A stretch of DNA of 64,000 nucleotides from an uncultured Lachnospiraceae bacterium (GTDB lineage: Bacteria > Bacillota > Clostridia > Lachnospirales > Lachnospiraceae): NCBI GenBank assembly GCA_946554445.1, contig CAMNSD010000008.1, forward strand, positions 62,001 to 126,000, read 5' to 3'. Position numbers and translations under genes: made by a program. Below the pieces are notes generated by a model. It searched no databases. It saw nothing but the letters and a program-made list of their open reading frames with translations, and was not told where the DNA came from. Below, in pieces: positions 1 through 9,003 of this stretch. Numbering within the stretch: position 1 is the first letter of the stretch; each line of letters begins with the position of its first letter.

Positions 1-660
1 GTTTGTAAGGCGATTGGTGAGCATGGACTTACGCTGGTCAAGCCGGGTGATGGCATCCTCACTCATTGTAATGCCGGTCAGCTTGCGACCTGTAAGTACG
101 GCACGGCTACGGCACCTATTTATTTGGGGCAGGAACGGGGTTATCATTTCCGTGTCTTTGCGGATGAGACAAGACCGCTTTTGCAGGGCGCCAGGCTGAC
201 AGCTTATGAACTTTATGCTTCTGGAGTGGATGTGACACTTCTGTGCGATAACATGTCGGCCACAGTGATGCGTAACGGTTGGATTAACGCTGTGTTTGTG
301 GGCTGTGACCGGGTGGCGGCCAATGGGGATACCGCGAATAAGATTGGTACTTCGGTAGTGGCCACGGTGGCGAAACGTTATCATGTTCCCGTCTATATCT
401 GTGCGCCCACATCCACGATCGACATGGACACGCCTACGGGGGCAGATATTGTGATCGAACAGCGCCCGGCGCATGAGGTGACGCAGATGTGGTATGAAAA
501 ACCCATGGCGCCGGAGGGGGTTAAGGTGTTTAATCCGGCCTTTGATGTGACGGATCATGACCTGATTGCTGGAATTGTGACCGAGTATGGGATCGCTAGG
601 GAACCTTATACGGAATCCCTGAAAGAGATGTTTGCACGGAAGGAAGCAGATAGGATATGA
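1..660 (+). CDS. mtnA: S-methyl-5-thioribose-1-phosphate isomerase, 3' part
   Basis: C-terminal 219 residues of the methionine-salvage isomerase that converts methylthioribose-1-phosphate to methylthioribulose-1-phosphate in the cytoplasm. The frame is open from base 1, so the start lies outside the window. Visible family marks are THCNAG near residue 22, holding the conserved cysteine, and [17 protein letters not shown], holding the conserved aspartate, followed by the PTSTID segment. This also separates it from eIF2B-type homologues. The stop is at 658-660. No other methionine-salvage gene is visible downstream; the next gene is on the other strand. Confidence 0.95.
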   Translation, partial: VCKAIGEHGLTLVKPGDGILTHCNAGQLATCKYGTATAPIYLGQERGYHFRVFADETRPLLQGARLTAYELYASGVDVTLLCDNMSATVMRNGWINAVFVGCDRVAANGDTANKIGTSVVATVAKRYHVPVYICAPTSTIDMDTPTGADIVIEQRPAHEVTQMWYEKPMAPEGVKVFNPAFDVTDHDLIAGIVTEYGIAREPYTESLKEMFARKEADRI

Positions 661-713
661 GCATGTTACTGACAGTGGCATAGAACGTATCATTTTGTTT
701 GTAAAAATGCACA

Positions 714-757
714 ATACAACATATTGTTGTTTTGTTGGCTAGATATACAACATATTG
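714..757. repeat. Two direct repeats of ATACAACATATTG, candidate operator
   Basis: ATACAACATATTG occurs at 714-726 and again at 745-757, a spacing of 31 bp, close to three helical turns. The first copy extends into the palindrome CAACATATTGTTG. A shorter match, ACAACATAT, lies at 1295-1303 beyond the XRE gene. The gene-free stretch 661-961 otherwise shows only AT-rich sequence and the hairpin at 913-945. Binding by the neighbouring XRE protein is inference. Confidence 0.4.
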
Positions 758-912
758 ATTTTCTTGGCCATTTTGATAGAGATAAGGGATATATAAACGA
801 TAAAACGAATATAAGGGAATGGAAAAATTCTACAGATTAACTGGAAATTGGGACTTGTATCTGTGAATATCCTATGTTATAACTAGGGTAGAGATGCGAA
901 GAAACAGAAGAA

Positions 913-945
913 AGTACGCGGATGGATGTAAATCCCCCGCATACT
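913..945 (-). terminator. Probable terminator of the XRE gene
   Basis: AGTACGCGG pairs with CCGCATACT apart from one central mismatch. On the minus strand the hairpin is followed by TTTCTTCTGTTTCTT. It sits directly after the stop of the minus-strand XRE gene. Confidence 0.55.
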
Positions 946-961
946 GTGCCGGATAAGATCG

Positions 962-1210
962 TTATCGGTTGAAACGAAATAATTTATAAGGTTCTACATC
1001 CAGAGCCTTGGCGATGGCGAAAAGAAGATCCAGCGAGAGTGGACGGATGATATTGGGAGCCTCAATGGCGCCTAAGTGCTGACGGCTGATGTCCACCATT
1101 TCTGCAAGTTGTTCCTGTGTCAGCTTTCTATGTTTTCTGTAATAAGCTATGTTGTATCCCAGTTCTGTGTACTCAAAAGAGTATGGGGATGCAGAATCAG
1201 TTTGTTTCAT
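962..1210 (-). CDS. XRE-family helix-turn-helix regulator
   Basis: An 82-residue DNA-binding protein that is almost entirely one Cro/C1-type HTH domain at about residues 17-78 (LTQEQLAEMVDISRQHL forms helices 2 and 3). No extra sensing domain is present. A GGAGG ribosome site precedes the ATG on the minus strand. Small solo XRE proteins usually repress a nearby promoter, often their own; the ACAACATAT-type repeats on both sides are candidate sites. The target is unknown. Confidence 0.8.
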   Translation of the reverse strand: MKQTDSASPYSFEYTELGYNIAYYRKHRKLTQEQLAEMVDISRQHLGAIEAPNIIRPLSLDLLFAIAKALDVEPYKLFRFNR

Positions 1211-1368
1211 AAAATTTCCTCCAATAGTTTTATTGTAAGTATTGACGAAAAATAGTAAATAATGCCAAGAGTGACAACTGATATGGAAGAAATAACAACA
1301 TATACATGAGAAATATAAGAGAGCCGTGGGCGAAGAATATTTTGCGCGACAGCGGTGTGGAGGTTTCT

Positions 1369-2919
1369 ATGAGATTAGAAGAACTGCAGGATTATGATTC
1401 TGTCACGATTCAGTGTCATGACAATCCCGATGCAGATACGCTTGCGTCAGGTTTTGCCATGTATCGCTATTTTCAGGATACGGGCAGACAGGCACGATTG
1501 ATCTATTGTGGGAGAAATAGGATTCAGAAACCGAATCTTTTGATGATGGTGGAACATCTGGAGATTCCGGTTACTTACATAGAGGATGTGCCAGCGTTTC
1601 TGGCGCAGGAACCGGAGGGGAGGCTGCAAGGGCTTTTGCTTACGGTGGACAGTCAGTACGGCGCAGGAAATGTGACGAAACTGCCGGCCGAGGAGGTAGC
1701 GGTTATTGACCATCATCAGGTGGAGGTGACTTTGCCGGAAAAGAACGAGATCAATCCACATCTGGGAAGCTGCTCAACTCTGGTGTGGCAGTTATTGTGC
1801 AGGGCAGGATATCAGATCAAAGACTTGCATCTGGGGACAGCCCTCTATTATGGATTGTTTACGGACACCAATCAATTTGCAGAGATTTTTAATCCCCTGG
1901 ACATGGATATGCGGGAGGCGGTTCCCTGTGATAAGTCGCTGATCACATTGTTTCGCAATTCCAATCTCTCCCTGCAGGAGATGGAGGTGGCCGGGGTGGC
2001 TATGATCCGGCATATTTATAATGATGACTATAACTATGCGATCATCAAATCCAAACCCTGCGATCCAAATATTCTGGGTTTGATCAGTGATTTCCTGATT
2101 CAGGTGGCGGAAGTCTATTGCTGTGTTGTCTACAATGAGACGGGGGATGGTTATAAATTTTCTGTCCGCAGCTGTGTCAAAGAAGTGCAGGCCAATGAAC
2201 TGGCGGCTTTCTTGGCGGAAGGAGTGGGTTCCGGCGGCGGTCACCGGGAAAAAGCGGGCGGATTTATCAGTATGCAGTTATATGAGGAAGCCTATCCGAC
2301 ACTGCATTCGGAAGCCTTTTTCAGTGAACGTCTTAACGACTACTTCGATCACTGTCAGGTCATTTATGCAAAGGAGTATGAGATTGACCTTACGGATATG
2401 CAGCCTTATGTGAAAAAGCCTGTGCCCCTTGGCTATGTGGAGGCCACAGAGGTGCTGCCTACAGGGACACCCATCACCATCCGTACACTGGAAGGAGATG
2501 TGGATATGGTAGTGGAAGATGATCTGATCATCATGGTCGGGATTAAGGGGGAAGTGTATCCCAACCGCCGGGAACGTTTTGAGAAGAGTTATGAGGCCAC
2601 GCAGAGGTCGTACCATGAGTGCGAAGATCATGCGCATTGCGAACTTTTGTATGAACCCACAATACATAATCGTTCCACGGGAGAGGTGATGAAGCTGGTC
2701 GATCAGGCCAAGATTTGTATTGCCAGCGGCGGCACCCATATCTATGCGAGGAAACTGACTGAGAGAGTCAAGATATTTACGGCCTGGGATGAGGAAAAAT
2801 ATATGCTGGGAAAACCGGGAGACTATTTGGCAGTGCGTTGCGACGATATGCATGATATTTATGTGGTGGAACAGGATATTTTCCATAAGACGTATGAGGA
2901 GAAAGCAGCGCAGCAGTAA
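1369..2919 (+). CDS. DHH-family phosphoesterase with extra C-terminal domain
   Basis: Product of 516 residues. The N-terminal DHH domain (about residues 1-260) carries the metal-site motifs HDNPDADTLAS and VIDHHQ. The DHHA1 part has the glycine-rich GSGGGHREKAGG loop. Such domains cleave phosphodiester bonds in nano-RNA, cyclic dinucleotides or bisphosphates. About 160 further residues, with LAVRCDDMHDIYVVEQ near the end, are not a domain I recognise. The ATG at 1369 is chosen because GTGGAGG lies 6 bases upstream; the in-frame ATG at 1306 has no ribosome site. The substrate cannot be read from the sequence. Confidence 0.8.
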   Translation: MRLEELQDYDSVTIQCHDNPDADTLASGFAMYRYFQDTGRQARLIYCGRNRIQKPNLLMMVEHLEIPVTYIEDVPAFLAQEPEGRLQGLLLTVDSQYGAGNVTKLPAEEVAVIDHHQVEVTLPEKNEINPHLGSCSTLVWQLLCRAGYQIKDLHLGTALYYGLFTDTNQFAEIFNPLDMDMREAVPCDKSLITLFRNSNLSLQEMEVAGVAMIRHIYNDDYNYAIIKSKPCDPNILGLISDFLIQVAEVYCCVVYNETGDGYKFSVRSCVKEVQANELAAFLAEGVGSGGGHREKAGGFISMQLYEEAYPTLHSEAFFSERLNDYFDHCQVIYAKEYEIDLTDMQPYVKKPVPLGYVEATEVLPTGTPITIRTLEGDVDMVVEDDLIIMVGIKGEVYPNRRERFEKSYEATQRSYHECEDHAHCELLYEPTIHNRSTGEVMKLVDQAKICIASGGTHIYARKLTERVKIFTAWDEEKYMLGKPGDYLAVRCDDMHDIYVVEQDIFHKTYEEKAAQQ

Positions 2920-3010
2920 GAAGGGCAATGATAAGAACAGAAGTAAGGGCAAAGGTAAGAACAGGGCGGGTGTCAGGCAGTCGTAAATGGATCTGCCGGG
3001 GAGGATGGAT

Positions 3011-6000
3011 GTGAAGAAAAAAGAGGATATGACGATAGAGAATGGGATGCGGTACGATGCCTTTATCAGTTACCGGCATACGGAACCGGACAGCTATGTG
3101 GCCCAGACACTGCATAAGTGCCTGGAAAGTTTTAAGCTGCCCCGTAGTCTGGTACGGCAGAAGGAAGAAGAACAGCGCCAGAGGACTGCTGAAAGGTTTA
3201 AGACACGGATTCACAGGGTATTCCGCGACCGGGAGGAGTTGCCGCTGGTGAGTAACCTGGCGGATCCGATCACGGAGGCTTTGGAACAGTCGGAGTTTCT
3301 CATTGTGATCTGCTCTCCTAGACTGAATGAGTCAATGTGGTGCCGCAAGGAGATAGAGACCTTTATCCAGATGCATGACAGGGAGCATGTGCTGGCGGTT
3401 TTGGTGGAGGGGGAGCCGGAGACTTCGTTTCCGGAGGAACTGCTTTACCGGGAGGAGGAAGAACTACAGCCTGACGGCAGTGTCGCCTATAAAAAGGTTC
3501 CGGTGGAGCCTTTGGCGGCGGATGTGCGGGGGCGCACGCACAGGGAAATACGCAAGAAGATTAAGAGTGAACTGCTTCGCCTGGCAGCGCCTATGTTTGA
3601 CTGTAATTACGATGATTTAAGACAGCGGCACAAAGAGCAGAAGATGCGGAAAACCATTTTGACATCCGTGTCGGTGAGTGCGGTGTGTCTGTTGATCGGT
3701 CTGGTCAGTACGATTATGGCATTGAAAATACAGCATCAGAGTCAGCAGATAAAGTCTCAGAGTGAACAGATTGAGAAATCGGCGCAGCAGATTTATGAAC
3801 AGTCTGAACTGATAGCAGCGCAGAACCTGGAAGTCAGTGAGCGGATTGCGGAAACACAGGCCAGGGAGGCACTTACTTTTCTGGAAGAAGGGGACCGGAT
3901 GCTGGGGATGGCGGAAGCTGTCGTGGCCTACGAGAACTGGTCTCCGGAAAAGATATATGACGGTTTGTATAGGGACAATATCTATAAAGGATCGACCACG
4001 CCGGAGGAATGTCCTTCCCAGCTTACTTATGCGTTGACGGAGTTGTTGTATTTATATGAGAACGGGGCGCAGATTAAACCGGACCGCATCTTGGAAGATG
4101 GCAGTACCATCCGCTTTATGAAATTATCTCCAAAGGGGAGCAGACTGATGACCGTGGGAGATTCCGGCAGTCTGACGGTTTGGGAGAGTCAGAATGACAG
4201 AGTTAGAATATCGCTCAAACCGGAGGGGGTGAATCTGTCCTGGGAAAGCCAGATGGATTTCCTGTCCGAAGATCAGATCTTGTATCCTCAGGAAAATGTG
4301 CTTTGTCTGCAGAATGTTGAGACAGAAGAAGTGATCACCTATCCCTGTGATGTGTATGAAGGTGTAATACCCATACCAGAGAAATCGTCCTTCCTGGTAG
4401 TGGAAGAGGGTGGATGCTACCTGGTGGGAGCAGACGGGAAAGCGGCAGGCCGGCTGCAGTGGGATCAGCTGCAGGAAGGACTGAGCGCCAGGCCTGGGTT
4501 TGAATCTGCCCAGACGGTCACGGAAGATGGCAGGATTTTGGCGGCATTGGAACTGACCGGTACAGTCAGCGCAGATGGTGGAGAGGTGGACGCGGATACG
4601 TCTGTTGGCAGCGTGCTGGGAAGAGAGGGGAAATGGATCGTAGTGCTGGAATACGATGGCGCTGGCGGGGGAGAACCCACAGCTGCGATTTATCCCATTG
4701 AGTATGAGTATATAAAAGGGATTTGCCTGGAAGCGGACAGTTATCAGCAAGGCAGCAATCTGCTCTATGTGATCAGCAACCACAGCGAAAAGACGGATGC
4801 TTCTGTAACTATGAGTGATATGACGGGACAGCTGCAAGTGTTTGACTTATCCGGTCAAAATGAACTCTGGTCTTATAATAAGTCTGGCGGCTGGCTCTAT
4901 GATGTGGGGTTAGCGCAGCAGAAAGACAGTCATTACCTTTTGTGTCAAATGTACAGTGACGTGCTGCTGCTTGACAGGCGGGACGGCAGTCTGATCAATA
5001 CCTTCTCTTTTGGTTCCGAGGTGGTGAAGATAGGCGCTTATAAGGATTCCGAGCATTTTATGGCGTTTACCAGGGACGGTGTCTGGCATTATCTGCACAC
5101 CGGACGGATGGAAGATATGGTGGGCATGACCTTTGTTGACTGTACTTCTTCCAATGTAAAGGACTTTGCCATCGGGGACGGCTACTGTGTGACACTGCCT
5201 TATGGCAGTAACTGTGCGACCATATACCGGACAGCCCGGGGTGAGGGTGTGGAGTCTTTCTACGAGGGGGAAGGTACCTACCAGCAGGCCAAACTCAGTG
5301 CGGACGGAGGACTTCTGGCGGTGTCCAGGTATGATGAGAACAGCCATACCTGCGTGGAGATGTTTGATACGGCCAAGAAAGAGCTCTTATGGACTTATGA
5401 GGATGATAGTTATTATGAAGACATGGCCTTCGGCGATTTTGACGGGGAGGGAACGGAGTCCCTTCTGGTGATCACTAAGGGGGCATATCATATGATTGAT
5501 CCGGCGGATGGGACTGTGATCAGGACGGTGACATTTGCGGACAGTTATATGGATTATCTGGGCATGGATATGGTAAACGGGGTGATCTGTCTACAGGATT
5601 ATCACACGTTGTACGGATACCGGATTGCGGACGGCGCCCTTCTCTATGAGGAGGAACTGGAGGACGGCATTGCAGCGGTGTGCCATGGACAGCCTTTTTA
5701 TGCGGTGGCCTCCAAGGAGACGGACAGCCTGCTCTTCTACCAGATGGGGGTGGCTGAAGTCTTTATGGATCCTGGAATGGGGAGCGTAGATGTGGATTAT
5801 CTGGAGACCATGTTCTTTGATGAGGATGATGATGACCTTTATCTGGTCTATAAAGATGGAAGAGTCGCTATTTGGTTTGTGAACTGGGACGGTGAGGACT
5901 GGGATTTCTGCGGCATTCATGGCAGATATGAGGGACTCTCCGAGAGGATGACGCGGTACGAGGCGGTGGAGGGAGCGGACTTTGGATTTTTGTGCGGGGA

Positions 6001-6244
6001 TAGTGACGCTTACCAGATTAATCTGCAAAGGAGGCAGATGTACCGCAAACTTTCCCATATCCACGGATATCTGGCTTATGACGCCGTTTCGGGGACACTG
6101 TATCTGCATAACGGAAAAGAAATCTATACCTCTCCGCTGTATTCGATAGAAGAGATTGTGGATATGGCACAGCAGATATTGAGTGCCAGCAGTTATTATT
6201 GGAATTATCGGGAATTTGTGCCTCATTATATGGATGATATTTAA
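3011..6244 (+). CDS. TIR domain, transmembrane segment, beta-propeller protein
   Basis: About 1,077 residues. The N-terminal TIR domain (residues about 12-150) begins YDAFISYRH and contains SMWCRKEIETF, where the glutamate sits at the usual NAD-cleaving position. One transmembrane helix follows at about 214-239 (LTSVSVSAVCLLIGLVSTIM), then a Gln/Ser-rich coiled coil (about 242-295), then roughly 700 residues of beta-rich repeats resembling a WD40/PQQ-like propeller. The topology suggests a cytoplasmic TIR domain and an outside or membrane-near propeller. I prefer a GTG start at 3011 because GGGGAGG lies 6 bases upstream; in-frame ATGs at 2987, 3005 and 3029 are poorly spaced. NADase activity, signalling or defence roles are inference. 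Confidence 0.75.
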   Translation: MKKKEDMTIENGMRYDAFISYRHTEPDSYVAQTLHKCLESFKLPRSLVRQKEEEQRQRTAERFKTRIHRVFRDREELPLVSNLADPITEALEQSEFLIVICSPRLNESMWCRKEIETFIQMHDREHVLAVLVEGEPETSFPEELLYREEEELQPDGSVAYKKVPVEPLAADVRGRTHREIRKKIKSELLRLAAPMFDCNYDDLRQRHKEQKMRKTILTSVSVSAVCLLIGLVSTIMALKIQHQSQQIKSQSEQIEKSAQQIYEQSELIAAQNLEVSERIAETQAREALTFLEEGDRMLGMAEAVVAYENWSPEKIYDGLYRDNIYKGSTTPEECPSQLTYALTELLYLYENGAQIKPDRILEDGSTIRFMKLSPKGSRLMTVGDSGSLTVWESQNDRVRISLKPEGVNLSWESQMDFLSEDQILYPQENVLCLQNVETEEVITYPCDVYEGVIPIPEKSSFLVVEEGGCYLVGADGKAAGRLQWDQLQEGLSARPGFESAQTVTEDGRILAALELTGTVSADGGEVDADTSVGSVLGREGKWIVVLEYDGAGGGEPTAAIYPIEYEYIKGICLEADSYQQGSNLLYVISNHSEKTDASVTMSDMTGQLQVFDLSGQNELWSYNKSGGWLYDVGLAQQKDSHYLLCQMYSDVLLLDRRDGSLINTFSFGSEVVKIGAYKDSEHFMAFTRDGVWHYLHTGRMEDMVGMTFVDCTSSNVKDFAIGDGYCVTLPYGSNCATIYRTARGEGVESFYEGEGTYQQAKLSADGGLLAVSRYDENSHTCVEMFDTAKKELLWTYEDDSYYEDMAFGDFDGEGTESLLVITKGAYHMIDPADGTVIRTVTFADSYMDYLGMDMVNGVICLQDYHTLYGYRIADGALLYEEELEDGIAAVCHGQPFYAVASKETDSLLFYQMGVAEVFMDPGMGSVDVDYLETMFFDEDDDDLYLVYKDGRVAIWFVNWDGEDWDFCGIHGRYEGLSERMTRYEAVEGADFGFLCGDSDAYQINLQRRQMYRKLSHIHGYLAYDAVSGTLYLHNGKEIYTSPLYSIEEIVDMAQQILSASSYYWNYREFVPHYMDDI

Positions 6245-6342
6245 AAAGGCCGGTCGGTGAAATCAAGGGCAGACAATGGGAACAAAATGGGGTAGAATGT
6301 TAATAATATGTAAATCATGAAGGAAAAACAGGAGGAAACAGT

Positions 6343-7782
6343 ATGGTGTACAAATGCAGTGTGTGCGGGTACGTGTTTGACGAGGAGAAAGAGGGAAAGA
6401 CCTTGGCGGAATTGAAAGAATGTCCTATGTGCAGACAGCCTGCAGATAAGTTTGTGCCAGTGGATGGACAGGAATCAGAGGATGATACGGTGTCCGGGAA
6501 CAGGCAGGAGGAAGTAAAGCAACAGAATGATTCGGGCGTGGCCGCAGAACAGGAACTCGATCTTCAGTACCCGAAGGAAACCCGTAAAATGGATGCGGAT
6601 TACCGTTATATGAAGCAGATCCATGAGATGGGGGTGACTGGGAAGCCGATTATCGAGGCGATGGGTACCCGGATGTCCATGCCGGATTGGGATGATATTC
6701 TTGTGCTGGGAGCGCAGTTGAACCCAATGCCCTTAGATGAACATGCGCCTGTGGTGACTACTACGGTCATTGGTAAAAATGCAAAACGTCCCATGATATT
6801 AGATACGCCGGTTTATATTTCCCATATGTCTTTTGGCGCATTGTCCAAAGAAGTCAAAACCGCTATGGCCAAAGGCAGCGCCATGGCCCGTACTGCTATG
6901 TGCAGCGGGGAGGGCGGTATCCTGCCGGAAGAAAAGGAAGCGGCCTACAGATACATATTTGAGTATGTTCCGAATAAATATAGTGTGACGGACGAGAATC
7001 TGCGGACTTCGGATGCGGTGGAGATCAAGATCGGCCAGGGAACGAAACCGGGTATGGGCGGGCATCTGCCGGGCAGTAAGGTGACGCCGGAGATTGCAAA
7101 GATTCGTGAAAAACCCTTGGGGGAAGATGTGATCAGCCCTTCCAGGATGCCGGGCATTGATACCAAAGAAGATTTGAAAGCCTTGTTAGCGGAACTTCGT
7201 AGAAGAAGCGATGGCAGACCTATCGGTATTAAGATTGCGGCGGGACGGATCGAGCAGGATCTGGAGTACTGTGTCTTTGCAGAACCAGACTTTATCACCA
7301 TAGACGGCAGAGGCGGTGCAACGGGGGCTTCGCCGGCAATCGTCCGGGATTCCACCAGTGTGCCAACCATTTATGCGCTCTATCGTGCAAGAAAGTATCT
7401 GGATACCATTAAGTCAGACATTCAGCTTGTGATTACCGGCGGCCTGCGGGTATCTTCCGATTTTGCCAAAGCGCTGGCCATGGGAGCGGACGCGGTGGCG
7501 GTGGCCTCGGCGGCGATGGTGGCGGCGGCTTGCCAGCAGTATCGGATCTGCGGTTCCGGTATGTGTCCAGTGGGTGTGGCGACACAGGATCCGGAACTGC
7601 GTGCCAGACTACATGTGGAAGCAGCAGCGAAACGGGTGGCGAACTATCTGATCTGTTCTACCGAAGAACTAAAGACCTTCGCCAGAATTACCGGCCATGA
7701 GAATGTGCATGATTTAAATGTGGGTGATTTGTGTACGATCAACCGGGAGATATCGGAATATACCAATATCAGACATGCTTAG
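6343..7782 (+). CDS. Rubredoxin-like domain fused to glutamate-synthase FMN domain
   Basis: 479 residues. Residues 1-45 form a rubredoxin-like zinc or iron knot (YKCSVCGYVFDEE ... ECPMCRQPADKF). After an acidic linker, residues 85-470 match the central and FMN-binding part of glutamate synthase large subunit, with GGRGGATGASP, the GGLRVSSDFAKALAMGADAV barrel segment and a C-rich 3Fe-4S loop (CGSGMCPVGVATQDP). There is no glutaminase domain, so it would need free ammonia or serve another FMN/FeS redox role. An AGGAGG site precedes the ATG. The downstream neighbour is rubrerythrin, pointing to shared redox use. Confidence 0.88.
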   Translation: MVYKCSVCGYVFDEEKEGKTLAELKECPMCRQPADKFVPVDGQESEDDTVSGNRQEEVKQQNDSGVAAEQELDLQYPKETRKMDADYRYMKQIHEMGVTGKPIIEAMGTRMSMPDWDDILVLGAQLNPMPLDEHAPVVTTTVIGKNAKRPMILDTPVYISHMSFGALSKEVKTAMAKGSAMARTAMCSGEGGILPEEKEAAYRYIFEYVPNKYSVTDENLRTSDAVEIKIGQGTKPGMGGHLPGSKVTPEIAKIREKPLGEDVISPSRMPGIDTKEDLKALLAELRRRSDGRPIGIKIAAGRIEQDLEYCVFAEPDFITIDGRGGATGASPAIVRDSTSVPTIYALYRARKYLDTIKSDIQLVITGGLRVSSDFAKALAMGADAVAVASAAMVAAACQQYRICGSGMCPVGVATQDPELRARLHVEAAAKRVANYLICSTEELKTFARITGHENVHDLNVGDLCTINREISEYTNIRHA

Positions 7783-7804
7783 GTAATATGGCGTGGCATA
7801 AAAG

Positions 7805-7899
7805 CTGCGAATATGCATAACATAAAGGTTGTGAATTCGCAGACAGGAAGATAGCTGTAAGGGACTATTCTGTATTCTGAAAAGACATTTCAGGATACA
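7805..7899. promoter_or_regulatory. Two inverted repeats upstream of rubrerythrin
   Basis: CTGCGAAT at 7805-7812 is the exact inverse of ATTCGCAG at 7835-7842. A second repeat, TGTATTCTGAAA at 7871-7882, pairs with TTTCAGGATACA (7888-7899) with one mismatch. Neither has a U-tract. The second lies 43 bases before the rubrerythrin start and may be an operator. It does not resemble a PerR box. Confidence 0.35.
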
Positions 7900-7941
7900 T
7901 GGAATAAATAGAAAATATAAATCAAGGAAGGAGATTGTACC

Positions 7942-8481
7942 ATGAGCAACAAATACGCAGGAACACAGACAGAAAAGAACTTAGAGGCAGCATTTGCAGG
8001 GGAATCACAGGCGAGAAATAAATATACATATTTCGCGTCCGTGGCCAAGAAAGAAGGGTTTGAACAGATTTCTTCCATCTTTGCAAAGACGGCCGACAAT
8101 GAGAAGGAACATGCCAAGATGTGGTTTAAAGAATTGAACGGCATCGGTGATACGGCGGCGAACCTTGGCGCAGCGGCGGACGGCGAGAATTACGAGTGGA
8201 CGGATATGTATGAAGGTTTTGCCAAGACTGCGGAGGCGGAAGGCTTTCCGGAACTTGCGGAGAAATTCCGTATGGTAGGCGCGATCGAGAAGCATCATGA
8301 GGAGAGATACCGGGCGCTGTTACATAATGTGGAGACCAAGGCGGTGTTCGAGAAGAGCGAAGTGAAGGTGTGGGAGTGCCGCAACTGCGGTCATATTGTG
8401 GTGGGCACCAAAGCACCGGAAGTATGTCCGGTCTGCAATCACCCGCAGAGCTATTTTGAAGTTATCGCCGAGAACTATTAA
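7942..8481 (+). CDS. rbr: Rubrerythrin
   Basis: A 179-residue cytoplasmic peroxide-reducing non-haem iron protein of anaerobes. The ferritin-like four-helix part (1-140) shows the di-iron glutamates in [20 protein letters not shown] and [11 protein letters not shown]. The C-terminal rubredoxin domain has [10 protein letters not shown] and [12 protein letters not shown] with the four iron cysteines. Length is typical. AAGGAGG lies 11 bases before the ATG. The upstream rubredoxin-GltB-like gene may share electron flow, but that is inference. Confidence 0.96.
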   Translation: MSNKYAGTQTEKNLEAAFAGESQARNKYTYFASVAKKEGFEQISSIFAKTADNEKEHAKMWFKELNGIGDTAANLGAAADGENYEWTDMYEGFAKTAEAEGFPELAEKFRMVGAIEKHHEERYRALLHNVETKAVFEKSEVKVWECRNCGHIVVGTKAPEVCPVCNHPQSYFEVIAENY

Positions 8482-8533
8482 GTCTGCAGTTCATGTGACC
8501 TGCATATGAATCCCACAGTTCATGTACCGGGAC

Positions 8534-8561
8534 TTGCAGTTTCTGGTAAAGTGTGTATAAT
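8534..8561 (+). promoter_or_regulatory. Sigma-A type promoter
   Basis: TTGCAG (8534-8539) and TATAAT (8556-8561) are separated by 16 bp, about 50 bases before the small membrane-protein gene at 8615. Confidence 0.5.
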
Positions 8562-8614
8562 GGTAAATAGGTTTATACAGCCGGCAAAGCAGTTTTGCAA
8601 GGAGGAATCAGGCG

Positions 8615-8734
8615 ATGGGATTTACATTGTTAGTGGGCGGTTTTGTGGTGGTTGTCATCATTCCGGTGGTGATTTCCGTAGTGTCTTCCGTAGTTTCCGG
8701 CATTGCTGCGGCAGTAGACGACGAGGAAGATTAA
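8615..8734 (+). CDS. Small membrane protein, 39 residues
   Basis: Begins MGFTLLVGGFVVVVII and ends in the acidic tail VDDEED. Residues 4-34 are one continuous hydrophobic stretch of valine, isoleucine, serine and glycine. A strong AAGGAGG lies 11 bases before the ATG, a promoter precedes it and a terminator follows at 8789, so it looks like a self-contained gene. No family recognised. Confidence 0.6.
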   Translation: MGFTLLVGGFVVVVIIPVVISVVSSVVSGIAAAVDDEED

Positions 8735-8788
8735 AGGAATAGAAGATAGCTTTTACCGATGGACAGATTCGGTAAGTAAGAGAGGTTT

Positions 8789-8833
8789 AGGGCAGGGTGG
8801 AATTTCACTAGGTGGGATTTTGCCCTGTTTTTT
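8789..8833 (+). terminator. Rho-independent terminator
   Basis: AGGGCA pairs with TGCCCT across a 26-base loop and is followed by GTTTTTT. It ends the small membrane-protein unit. Confidence 0.5.
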
Positions 8834-8868
8834 ACGGTATAGGAAAGTTTTTTGCTTATCCGAGTCTG

Positions 8869-8913
8869 CGGAGCGAATCTCGCAAAGTTAATCTTGCGAA
8901 GCAAATTAACTCT
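8869..8913. repeat. Hairpin repeat related to one near 13.9 kb
   Basis: AGTTAAT(C)TTGC-GAA-GCAA-ATTAACT forms an 11-bp stem with a three-base loop. The surrounding 45 bases resemble 13905-13949, which share the pattern GCGnAnCGAATnTCGnAAAGTnAAT. No U-tract follows, and no T-box is visible before glnS. Confidence 0.4.
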
Positions 8914-9003
8914 ATGTTAAAATATTTAGGAATAAATTGAGCGAAACCTGATTTTTAAAGGAGGAGGCGGCGGCAGCAGCTGCGAGCGCCGCGTGAATGA
9001 TCT

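Noticed and set aside
2894..2986. A 30-residue lysine/arginine-rich frame at the end of the DHH gene
   Set aside because: It overlaps the DHH 3' end, has no ribosome site, and its basic character comes from a purine-rich repeat. Possible but unsupported.
4124..4837. Long antisense frames within the TIR gene (also at 5591-6226, 48512-49654)
   Set aside because: They mirror strong sense genes, lack ribosome sites and have histidine/leucine-rich compositions typical of antisense shadows.
8840..9003. T-box or other riboswitch before glnS
   Set aside because: Only a short hairpin repeat is present; no T-box consensus and the leader is too short.
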